The notes under the pieces are model-generated. The model was not told the DNA's origin. It made no database searches and saw only the letters and a program-made list of their open reading frames with translations. A DNA stretch of 7,212 bases from DATDPY01 sp964395765 (lineage in GTDB: Bacteria > Bacteroidota > Bacteroidia > Cytophagales > Cyclobacteriaceae): the NCBI GenBank assembly GCA_964395765.1, contig CAYNCU010000214.1:1-7212 (forward strand), written 5' to 3'. Below, piece by piece: positions 1 through 4,807 of the stretch. The translations under genes were made by a program, and so were the position numbers. Numbering within the stretch: the first letter of the stretch is position 1; every line of letters starts with the position of its first letter.

Positions 1-72
1 GGGAAAATACTGCAATGGTGCTTGAAAAGCTTCTAATAAAGAATTTTGATGGAAATTACAAGATGGAAGGAG

Positions 73-88
73 GGAAGAATGGAAGAAT
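73..88. repeat. Two tandem copies of an octamer, GGAAGAAT
   Basis: GGAAGAAT occurs exactly twice head to tail, preceded by a degenerate purine-rich copy from about 62. It resembles the short-period (7-8 bp) arrays in the other large intergenic region of this window and suggests spacer DNA rather than coding sequence. Confidence 0.5.
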
Positions 89-114
89 GAGTGATCGGAT
101 TATTGGTTAATTGT

Positions 115-155
115 GTCAATTCGGTTAATTCTGCAACTCAATTAACCGAATTGAC
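115..155. repeat. Perfect inverted repeat, 16-bp arms, 9-nt loop
   Basis: GTCAATTCGGTTAATT at 115-130 is matched exactly by its reverse complement AATTAACCGAATTGAC at 140-155, around the loop CTGCAACTC. GGTTAATT also occurs at 105-112 as a direct copy of bases in the left arm (123-130), 18 bp away. The structure could be a terminator hairpin for an upstream gene, but no clean T-run follows on the plus strand and the stem is AT-rich. A protein-binding site or the remnant of a small palindromic element are alternatives. Confidence 0.75.
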
Positions 156-278
156 TTAAATAACTTAATTTACTTTATTAGCCAATTCGCAATTATTCGA
201 TTTCCCTGGAAAAGTATCTTATGACCTGGTTTAATAATGAAATAAACTTTATACGTAATTGATTTTAACTCCGTCATG

Positions 279-296
279 CATTAATAATTATTAATG
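279..296. promoter_or_regulatory. 18-bp perfect palindrome just upstream of a start codon
   Basis: CATTAATAATTATTAATG reads the same on both strands. It ends 11 nt before the ATG at 308, and its last base is the first G of the likely ribosome-binding GAGG at 296-299. This position suits an operator for a dimeric repressor or an RNA hairpin that hides the ribosome-binding site. An AT-rich palindrome can arise by chance, so the regulatory role is inference. Confidence 0.4.
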
Positions 297-307
297 AGGT
301 TAATAAC

Positions 308-769
308 ATGAATAGCATCGTCCTTGTAAATGAATTCACCTTAATTGGAATTACCCTTGAATCCAAAACTATCAACACCGACGGGCAATCGATGATCGAT
401 TGCGGAAACCTCTGGCAAAAGTTTCAAAATGAAAATATTGTTTCCCGCATCCCGGGAAAACTAAGCGAAGAGATTTACGCCGTCTATTACGATTATGAAG
501 GAGATTATACGAAACCTTTTTCCTATTTCATCGGGAGCAGGGTAAAACCCGGCAGTGTTCCGCCGGAGGAGATGATTTCACTGGTTATTCCTGAAGGAAA
601 TTTTCAAAAGTTCACGGCGATAGGAAAGATGTCGGATTGTGTTGCAGAAGCATGGCAAAAGATCTGGGATTCGGACATACAAAGAAGTTACAACAAGGAT
701 TTTGAAATTTATGATTCAAGAAGCCGGGACTGGATCCATGCCGAGGTGGATATTTACATTTCTGTTTAA
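308..769 (+). CDS. Stand-alone GyrI-like (Cass2/AraC effector-binding) domain protein
   Basis: This 153-residue protein consists of one GyrI-like/bacterial transcription activator effector-binding domain, the fold found at the C-terminus of MarA/Rob/BmrR-type regulators and on its own in SbmC/GyrI and Cass2. Two features support this. One is the central IYAVYYDYEGDYTKPFSYFIG stretch (about residues 56-76), which fits the family's 'iYavY.nYe.d....y...iG' pattern. The other is the C-terminal EVDIYISV strand (146-153). The SLVIPEGNFQKFTAIG segment (91-106) fits the domain's usual second half. No helix-turn-helix or signal peptide is present, so it should be cytosolic and does not bind DNA by a known motif. 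Members bind amphipathic small molecules or, in GyrI, DNA gyrase; the ligand here is unknown. GAGG at 296-299 supports the start. A YrdB-like gene follows after 41 bp and is probably co-transcribed. Family assignment is fairly sure; function is not. Confidence 0.85.
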   Translation: MNSIVLVNEFTLIGITLESKTINTDGQSMIDCGNLWQKFQNENIVSRIPGKLSEEIYAVYYDYEGDYTKPFSYFIGSRVKPGSVPPEEMISLVIPEGNFQKFTAIGKMSDCVAEAWQKIWDSDIQRSYNKDFEIYDSRSRDWIHAEVDIYISV

Positions 770-810
770 TTTTACCCTGAACAAATTAGAAATGAGGTAG
801 TTAATAGAAT

Positions 811-1167
811 ATGGTATCCAAATTAAGATGGATCAATGTGGCCTTGCGGGGGATCATGGAAGCCGGGATCGTGCTGGCTTTCGCTTACTGGGGCTATCAT
901 ATCGGGACCAGCACAAGTACGAAAATAATACTGACCATAAGCTTGCCCCTGATGGGATTCGGTTTCTGGGGTGCCGTTGATTTTCACCAGGCAGGAAAAA
1001 TGGCCGAACCGTTACGTCTCACGCAGGAACTTGTGATCTCCGGACTGGCCGCCATAGCCTTTTATGTTTCGGGACATCATACGCTTTGCTGGATATTAGC
1101 CGCTCTTTCAATTGTACATCACTTGCTGGTATATTCATTAGGAGATACCTTGCTGAAGAAAAAATAA
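811..1167 (+). CDS. YrdB family (DUF2568) small integral membrane protein
   Basis: This protein has 118 residues and four predicted transmembrane segments (about 11-29, 38-56, 71-88 and 91-110), with a short Lys-rich cytosolic tail ending LLKKK. The pattern LPLMGFGFWGAVDFHQAGKMAEPLRLTQE around residues 45-73 is what I recognise as the DUF2568/YrdB core: 'lPl...WG.f..P', then 'plr...E' before helix three. The length is typical. No catalytic residue or transport motif is visible, and the family's function is unknown. The start is ATG at 811 with GAGG at 794-797, a rather long 13-nt spacer. The leader AATGAGGTAGTTAATA resembles that of the gene upstream (AATGAGGTTAATAAC), which could reflect shared regulation or just similar initiation sites. 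It is probably the second gene of a two-gene operon. Confidence 0.8.
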   Translation: MVSKLRWINVALRGIMEAGIVLAFAYWGYHIGTSTSTKIILTISLPLMGFGFWGAVDFHQAGKMAEPLRLTQELVISGLAAIAFYVSGHHTLCWILAALSIVHHLLVYSLGDTLLKKK

Positions 1168-1180
1168 ATGATATTGGATA

Positions 1181-1228
1181 GGTTGTAGCGAGACGCTACC
1201 ACCAGAATAGACACTACGATCAGAATAG
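1181..1228. repeat. REP-like hairpin plus 18-bp tandem repeat in a convergent gap
   Basis: GTAGCG (1185-1190) pairs with CGCTAC (1194-1199) around an AGA loop. After a T/C mismatch the stem continues as GGT (1181-1183) with ACC (1201-1203). Overlapping it are two tandem 18-bp units, 1193-1210 and 1211-1228, identical at 15 of 18 positions and both ending in CAGAATAG. It lies between two convergent transcription units and could serve as a two-way terminator, but no T-run directly follows the stem on either strand. A dispersed REP-type intergenic repeat is the other reading. Confidence 0.55.
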
Positions 1229-1295
1229 TTTTTCCCGTATAAATTTTGTAAGGTAAATGTCATTAATCAAAAAATTGCAGACCGCGAATCAAAAT

Positions 1296-2108
1296 TCAAA
1301 AATCAAATTTATCTACTTCTTTATCCCCGGCTTTTTTTATTTCCCTTTTCAGAATCTCAAAAAAAACCTCCCTGGCCTGGCGCTCTCTCCACGGATTATG
1401 CCCGCATTTTTCGAGACGGATCATCCGGAAGTTCTGAATTCTTTCCCCCAGGGGATACTCGACCCCGGCAGCGGGGTGGACGTCATATTCACCGTGAATG
1501 GCCACGACGGGACAATGGATCTTTGAAGCCTGTTCTATCAGTTGATTGGAATCCCTCAGCTCGGCGGCTTCTTTCCAGACCGAACGCATGATGTCCAGGT
1601 CCATGATCACTTCTTCCTCTTCTCCGGGGAGTAAATCATAAGCGTCGGCCAGGTTCATTAACTCGCCGAAACGTTTTAACTCTTTTATGCCTGGATTTCC
1701 GAAATTGATATCCATCGTTAATTTCCCGGCTTCTTTTCTGTCTTTCTTTTTAAGGCGTTCAAGACGGATTTTCATGAGGTTGGGATTGTACTGAAGTTCG
1801 AAGGCCCCGGCACTGATGAGTATAAGTCTGGCGGTCAGTTCAGGATAACGGCCTGCAAATAAAAACGCCAGCCAGGTTCCCCAGGAATGCCCGACAAGAA
1901 TAGCCGGCAGATCCGCCCCGGCAGTGATTTGATCGTGTAGCTCGTCTAAAAGCCCTTCCACCGAGTCTTTTGTCTGCAACGCTTCAAGAACGCCGAAAAA
2001 TTTACCCAGTTCAGCCGCTACCGGTTTCAGGTCTCCGGCTACACCCGGACCGCCGTGGAGTAAAACTACCTGGTAGGGTGGATTCCCGTATTTACGGATC
2101 GATTCCAT
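1296..2108 (-). CDS. Alpha/beta fold hydrolase (peptidase S33/proline iminopeptidase-like)
   Basis: This 270-residue cytosolic hydrolase has no signal peptide. HGGPG at residues 18-22 is the oxyanion-hole loop. GHSWG at 73-77 is the nucleophile elbow with Ser75. The likely acid is Asp209 in GEYDV and the likely base is His237 in CGHNPW, so the catalytic triad appears intact. Residues about 105-190 form a Lys/Glu-rich, probably helical cap. HGGPG and the Trp after the serine resemble proline iminopeptidases, but many esterases and lactonases share them, so the substrate is unknown. The start is firm: ATG follows directly on the TAA of the acetyltransferase gene upstream (TAAATG), pointing to translational coupling. 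The extreme C-terminus (DKEVDKFDF) runs into an AT-rich repeat-like stretch and may be a non-conserved extension. Confidence 0.9.
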   Translation of the reverse strand: MESIRKYGNPPYQVVLLHGGPGVAGDLKPVAAELGKFFGVLEALQTKDSVEGLLDELHDQITAGADLPAILVGHSWGTWLAFLFAGRYPELTARLILISAGAFELQYNPNLMKIRLERLKKKDRKEAGKLTMDINFGNPGIKELKRFGELMNLADAYDLLPGEEEEVIMDLDIMRSVWKEAAELRDSNQLIEQASKIHCPVVAIHGEYDVHPAAGVEYPLGERIQNFRMIRLEKCGHNPWRERQAREVFFEILKREIKKAGDKEVDKFDF

Positions 2109-2576
2109 TTACAGGTTCTTTGACATCCTGAAGTTAACTATCTTAATTCCTTTTAAAAAAAACCTGTTTTCTTTTTCAAAAGAAAAGCCCCGTTTTTCAA
2201 AAAATGGCCTGGCCGTAATACTGACCTCTGAATATAATTTTTTAGATCCTAATTTTCTCGATTCATTTTCCAGCTCACTGTATATTTTCCCTGCAATCCC
2301 TCTGTGCTGATATTCATGCCGGATATATAATAAATCCAGGAAATCTTTTTTCCCCAGGGAGCCGAAACCCACGATTTTGTTATCAGTTTCAGCCACGAGA
2401 AAATACTGAACGATAATTCTGCCTAGCCAATGTTCTTTATCATTGACGGTGTCAATCCAGGCGTCGATCTGTTCAGGATCATAATCCTTGATGCACGAGA
2501 CTTGTATGGTATTTTTAAAAAGTTCCAGGATATCATTCAGATCTTTCAATTCAGCTTTTCGTATCATCAAATCCAT
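2109..2576 (-). CDS. GNAT family N-acetyltransferase
   Basis: This is a 155-residue single-domain acetyltransferase of the Gcn5-related family, which moves an acetyl group from acetyl-CoA to an amine. The N-terminal strand and helix (MIRKAELKDLNDILELF) are a standard GNAT opening. Motif A is YIRHEYQHRGIAGKIY (about 84-99), with the acetyl-CoA pyrophosphate loop Q90-HRGIAGK-97. The motif B end is ARPFFEKRGF (122-131), followed by a closing strand ending NFRMSKNL. The acceptor cannot be predicted. I start at the ATG at 2576 (or 2567) because the domain begins there. A longer reading from 2633 adds 19 residues of unlike, hydrophobic sequence and seems unlikely. No Shine-Dalgarno precedes either start. 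The gene sits 113 bp downstream of the methyltransferase gene, and its stop directly abuts the hydrolase start. Confidence 0.88.
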   Translation of the reverse strand: MDLMIRKAELKDLNDILELFKNTIQVSCIKDYDPEQIDAWIDTVNDKEHWLGRIIVQYFLVAETDNKIVGFGSLGKKDFLDLLYIRHEYQHRGIAGKIYSELENESRKLGSKKLYSEVSITARPFFEKRGFSFEKENRFFLKGIKIVNFRMSKNL

Positions 2577-2689
2577 AATAAGAAAATAATATAATTTAAA
2601 GCCTGATAAGCAAATAAGTTTTTTGCCTGACATTCGAGGGAAGCATTAATCCTTACGTGGGGTTTTGAATTCTGAATTGGCAACAGCAA

Positions 2690-3577
2690 CTAATTAGTAA
2701 GTCCTTCTGTTGAATTTCTTTTCAGTAAAACGATGTAAGTTTCGAATTTAGAAAAAAATTCACGTTGTTTTTTAGATGCCAGCATTCCGAGCAACCGGTA
2801 AAGCCAGGCAGAAGGCATCTCCCGATTCAGCCGCTTCGATTCCTTCGACATATAACGAAGATCGAAGGATTCCCAGCCACACTTTTTAAAGAAATCGACA
2901 CCTTCCGCAGGAGCAAAGTGCATTTGTATATTTCCCGATTGAAATTGTTTGAATATTGATTTTAGCAGCCATTCCTTTAATTCAGGAGTCATAATATCGT
3001 TAATCCACCATCCAAAACCAGGTTGAGCCATCAAATCCACGGCCAGTTGATTCACTTCTTCCTCCTTTAGATAAATCAACAGGCCTTCGGTAATTACCAA
3101 TACCTGTTTGGCTTCCTGGTTAATTTGTTCCAGCAATTTAATCCGGCTGTTCCTGTCGGTCAGATCAAGCGGAATCCTTTCCAGCGTGCATTGCGGTTTT
3201 GAACCGGATAATTTCTCTTCTTTAAAGGCAAGGATTTCAGGAAGATCTACTTCGATCCAACGAAGTGTGGATGGAAGGTCCAGCCGGTATGGCCGAGTGT
3301 CCAGCCCGGCGGCAAGATTAACGATGGTATCGACGCCTTCCCTGGCAATCGCAAATCCGATCATTTCATCGATGACCTTGGTCCGTACGATCATCGACCA
3401 GGCGCTGCTTTTTCCCCCTTTTAAATTTTTGACATATTGTTTACCTTCTTCCCCGGATAATACTCCCGCAAAAGGATCATTGAAAAGAGCATCATTCCTC
3501 TTAGATTCCATGGCCCTGTAATAAGCGACCCAAACGGCCGTTTCGGAAATATGATTGAATTGAGTGGAATCTTTCAT
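2690..3577 (-). CDS. Class I SAM-dependent methyltransferase, leucine carboxyl methyltransferase-like (TIGR00027 type)
   Basis: This protein has 295 residues, about the usual length for bacterial members of the LCM/PPM1/TcmP group. The N-terminal ETAVWVAYYRAMESKRNDALFNDPFA (12-36) is the diagnostic opening. NLAAGLDTRPYRL (87-99) is the glycine-containing SAM-binding motif I, IEVDLPE (108-114) carries the acidic residues at the end of strand two, and TEGLLIYL (163-170) is the later strand motif of this family. The whole protein looks intact and cytosolic. Related proteins methylate carboxyl or hydroxyl groups of small metabolites such as polyketides, or the phosphatase C-terminus in eukaryotes; no biosynthetic cluster is visible here, so the substrate is unknown. 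It is the first gene of a possible three-gene leftward unit and is divergent from the DUF1579-like gene. No clear ribosome-binding site is seen. Confidence 0.9.
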   Translation of the reverse strand: MKDSTQFNHISETAVWVAYYRAMESKRNDALFNDPFAGVLSGEEGKQYVKNLKGGKSSAWSMIVRTKVIDEMIGFAIAREGVDTIVNLAAGLDTRPYRLDLPSTLRWIEVDLPEILAFKEEKLSGSKPQCTLERIPLDLTDRNSRIKLLEQINQEAKQVLVITEGLLIYLKEEEVNQLAVDLMAQPGFGWWINDIMTPELKEWLLKSIFKQFQSGNIQMHFAPAEGVDFFKKCGWESFDLRYMSKESKRLNREMPSAWLYRLLGMLASKKQREFFSKFETYIVLLKRNSTEGLTN

Positions 3578-3639
3578 AGTTAAAAATATATTATTTTACG
3601 CAGGAAAGTGTTACTGATTATTTATATTGAAAAAATAAA
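3578..3639. promoter_or_regulatory. Divergent intergenic region, should hold two promoters
   Basis: These 62 bp separate the starts of the methyltransferase gene (leftward) and the DUF1579-like gene (rightward), so any local promoters must lie here or overlap the genes. The sequence is very AT-rich. TATATTG at about 3623-3629 (plus strand) and TATATTTT on the minus strand near the methyltransferase start are imperfect versions of the Bacteroidota -7 element TAnnTTTG. Neither match is strong and I see no palindromic operator. Confidence 0.35.
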
Positions 3640-4200
3640 ATGAAAAATAAACTGTTTTTACTGTTTTTGCTTTTTCATTTTTCCCCTTCCGGTGCTCAAC
3701 CTTTTCCCGACGAGGATTCATCGGCATCGCATGCTTTTGATTTCTGGATCGGGCAGTGGAATATTGATGAAAAGATCCTGCAGCAGGACGGTACCTGGTT
3801 GAATCTGTCGGCGCGCACCTCGGTTGCCCCAATCCTGAACGGGGAAGCGCTGATCGAGCACTGGGAAGGAGAGGTGCAATTTTTCTGGGAAGGAATGAAA
3901 GAGCCGGAAATGATAAAAGGATTAAGTATCCGTTCCTATGACCCGCAGTCCGGAACCTGGAAAATCTACTGGATGGATTCACGTAACCCGGAATTCGGAA
4001 TTCCTTATACCGGCACTTTTAAAAATGACAGCGGAATATTTTACAGACATTGGGAAACACCGACAGGCGAAAGAAAGGGGAGAATAATTTTTTCAGACAT
4101 TTCCCGTAAGTCCGTAAAATGGGAACTGGCGGTTTCATCGGATAACGGAGTCAATTGGCAAACCCTTTGGATAATGGAAATGCACAGAAAGAAAGAATAA
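3640..4200 (+). CDS. Exported DUF1579-like protein, lipocalin-type fold likely
   Basis: This protein has 186 residues. The N-terminus MKNKLFLLFLLFHFSPSGA is a typical Sec signal peptide with likely cleavage after Ala19. There is no lipobox cysteine, so a soluble periplasmic protein is expected. The mature part opens with HAFDFWIGQWNI (31-42), the family hallmark, and continues with SVAPILNGEALIEHWEGE (61-78), GLSIRSYDPQSGTWKIYWMDS (94-114) and a C-terminal SSDNGVNWQTLWIMEMHRK (166-184). These match the DUF1579 pattern of repeated beta strands with W and G turns. No catalytic residues are evident and the family has no settled function; a small hydrophobic ligand is only a guess. The start is ATG at 3640 after an A-rich leader and places the signal peptide correctly. 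It is a single gene, followed by about 600 bp without genes. Confidence 0.85.
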   Translation: MKNKLFLLFLLFHFSPSGAQPFPDEDSSASHAFDFWIGQWNIDEKILQQDGTWLNLSARTSVAPILNGEALIEHWEGEVQFFWEGMKEPEMIKGLSIRSYDPQSGTWKIYWMDSRNPEFGIPYTGTFKNDSGIFYRHWETPTGERKGRIIFSDISRKSVKWELAVSSDNGVNWQTLWIMEMHRKKE

Positions 4201-4231
4201 TTTACTTTCCCGGGAATCTTTATATGGGAAA

Positions 4232-4266
4232 CAGTAAGCAGTAAACAGTGACCAGTGAACAGTTTG
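4232..4266. repeat. Five tandem heptamers, consensus CAGTRAN
   Basis: Five consecutive 7-bp units each begin with CAGT: CAGTAAG, CAGTAAA, CAGTGAC, CAGTGAA and CAGTTTG. The last is degenerate. It begins 31 bases after the stop codon of the DUF1579-like gene. The 14 bases at 4252-4265 recur exactly at 4652-4665. Confidence 0.75.
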
Positions 4267-4353
4267 ACTTCGTTTATTAAAAAGAATCATCTCTAATATC
4301 AGATTAATTGGAATGTAATACGCTTTAATAGTATCCGCTCAAGAAAACTAGTG

Positions 4354-4373
4354 CCCCGGCTTTCAAACCGGGG
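4354..4373. terminator. GC-rich hairpin, possible terminator or REP-like element
   Basis: CCCCGG (4354-4359) pairs with CCGGGG (4368-4373) across an 8-nt loop, CTTTCAAA. On the minus strand the sequence after the stem is GCACTAGTTTTCTT, a weak T-rich tail that would fit a leak-proof end for the leftward acetyltransferase transcript, although it is over 400 bp from that stop codon. On the plus strand the stem is followed by an A-run, not a T-run. A dispersed repeat unit is as likely as a terminator. Confidence 0.35.
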
Positions 4374-4420
4374 TGAAAAAACAACCGATGGCCAATTTCC
4401 CCCTGGTAATAAAAATGACC
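4356..4420. repeat. Diverged 65-bp direct repeat, copy 1
   Basis: Aligned by hand with 4566-4629, about 45 of 65 columns agree with a single one-base gap. The best-kept parts are the opening CCGG-TTTCAA, the AATT at the middle, and the closing CCTGGTAA...GACC. The two anchors are 46 bp apart here and 45 bp apart in copy 2, which argues against chance. The function is unknown. Confidence 0.5.
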
Positions 4421-4450
4421 CTTTCAAGTTGACCTTACTTGCAAATGTCT

Positions 4451-4570
4451 ACCGGAAATTTAATAAACGATAGGCCCCGCGGCAGGCCGGCCTTTCGCGG
4501 TAAATGTCCACACGCTGACGCCGTAGCTTTAGCGTAGGCGCCTGGACATTTCCTTATCGCTCCGTCCGGT
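4451..4570. repeat. Large nested imperfect palindrome, about 120 bp
   Basis: Three pairs of arms lie in nested order. ACCGGA (4451-4456) pairs with TCCGGT (4565-4570), CGATA (4468-4472) with TATCG (4555-4559), and AAATGTCCA (4502-4510) with TGGACATTT (4543-4551). Inside the innermost pair, ACGCT (4512-4516) pairs with AGCGT (4531-4535). Between the second and third left arms sits a side hairpin, CCGCG (4477-4481) with CGCGG (4496-4500), whose loop contains the 10-bp palindrome AGGCCGGCCT (4484-4493). Transcribed RNA or single-stranded DNA could fold into a branched structure. Confidence 0.55.
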
Positions 4571-4629
4571 TTTCAACCCAGGCAGATAAAAAATCAAATG
4601 CCTAATTCAACCTGGTAAATTAATGGACC
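4566..4629. repeat. Diverged 65-bp direct repeat, copy 2
   Basis: This is the partner of 4356-4420, in the same orientation and 210 bp to the right. It opens with CCGGTTTTCAACCCAGG and closes with CCTGGTAA and GGACC. Its first bases overlap the outer right arm of the large palindrome, and its end overlaps the start of the octamer array. Confidence 0.5.
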
Positions 4630-4666
4630 AATAAACCAATAAACCAGTGAGCCAGTGAACAGTTTT
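4627..4666. repeat. Octamer array, consensus ACCARTRA
   Basis: Five 8-bp units follow one another: ACCAATAA twice exactly, then ACCAGTGA, GCCAGTGA and the degenerate ACAGTTTT. It is related to the heptamer array at 4232-4266, with which it shares 14 identical bases, but has a period of 8 instead of 7. Confidence 0.7.
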
Positions 4667-4677
4667 GATGCCGGGTT

Positions 4678-4693
4678 TTAATAATATTATTAA
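4678..4693. repeat. 16-bp perfect AT palindrome
   Basis: TTAATAATATTATTAA is its own reverse complement. Its half-site TTAATAA also forms the core of the palindrome at 279-296, with a centre two bases shorter there. It lies between convergent genes, where an operator is not expected, so it may only reflect AT-rich spacer DNA. Confidence 0.45.
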
Positions 4694-4733
4694 TATATAT
4701 ACATGGCCTGAATTTCATTTAGGGATACGGAGT

Positions 4734-4757
4734 AAACGGGGAATCGGGGAAACGGGG
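4734..4757. repeat. Three tandem octamers containing GGGG
   Basis: AAACGGGG, AATCGGGG and AAACGGGG follow directly on one another, after a degenerate unit with GGGA and CGG from about 4722. Three G4 runs with 4-nt loops plus a weaker GGG at 4722-4724 only marginally meet a G-quadruplex pattern. This is another short-period array in the same spacer. Confidence 0.6.
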
Positions 4758-4807
4758 AAAAAGCGAATTATGCTACAATGCAATCGGGCCATCAGGGTGG
4801 CGATCCT

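Larger units (their letters stand above)
1..307. other. Non-coding leader region, possibly with the tail of an upstream gene
   Basis: No convincing gene lies here. Plus-strand frame 3 is open from the left edge to a TAA at 108-110 (about 35 codons) and could be the last codons of an upstream gene. Its second half, however, runs through an octamer repeat, its residues match no family I recognise, and frame 1 stops at position 36. I therefore treat it as probably non-coding. The rest is AT-rich and holds a strong inverted repeat (115-155) and a palindrome (279-296), described separately. I found no good match to the Bacteroidota -7/-33 promoter pattern. Confidence 0.5.
4201..4807. other. Repeat-rich convergent intergenic region, about 600 bp
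   Basis: No open frame here looks like a gene. The region lies between the 3' ends of the DUF1579-like gene and the second acetyltransferase gene. From left to right it holds a CAGT heptamer array, a GC-rich hairpin, the first copy of a diverged 65-bp repeat, a large nested palindrome, the second 65-bp copy, an octamer array sharing 14 exact bases with the first array, an AT palindrome and a GGGG octamer array. TTCCCGGGAA (4207-4216) is a further small palindrome. A structured RNA or a decayed miniature element are both possible; no transposase remnant is visible. Confidence 0.6.

Noticed and set aside
3..110. C-terminal fragment of an upstream gene in plus-strand frame 3
   Set aside because: It has only about 35 codons, no recognisable motif, and the last third is an octamer repeat, so coding is not supported, though not excluded.
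1257..1526. Plus-strand open frame of 89 codons over the hydrolase 3' end
   Set aside because: It is antisense to a gene with a clear catalytic triad and its residues match no family pattern.
2577..2633. N-terminal extension of the first GNAT protein
   Set aside because: The 19 added residues do not resemble the GNAT fold, and the domain starts properly at the ATG at 2576 or 2567.
3108..3521. Plus-strand open frame of 137 codons inside the methyltransferase gene
   Set aside because: Antisense shadow. The opposite strand encodes the complete SAM-binding motifs, while this frame is Ser/Arg-rich without any domain.
3611..3982. Minus-strand open frame of 123 codons over the signal-peptide gene
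   Set aside because: It is Pro/Arg/Ser-rich and antisense to the DUF1579-like protein, and it would overlap the divergent promoter region.
4232..4666. CRISPR-like array
   Set aside because: The repeats are 7-8 bp with no spacers and no cas genes nearby, so this is a tandem short-period repeat.
4722..4757. G-quadruplex
   Set aside because: Only three GGGG runs have short loops. The fourth G-run is weaker and 13 nt away, so the simple octamer repeat explains it better.
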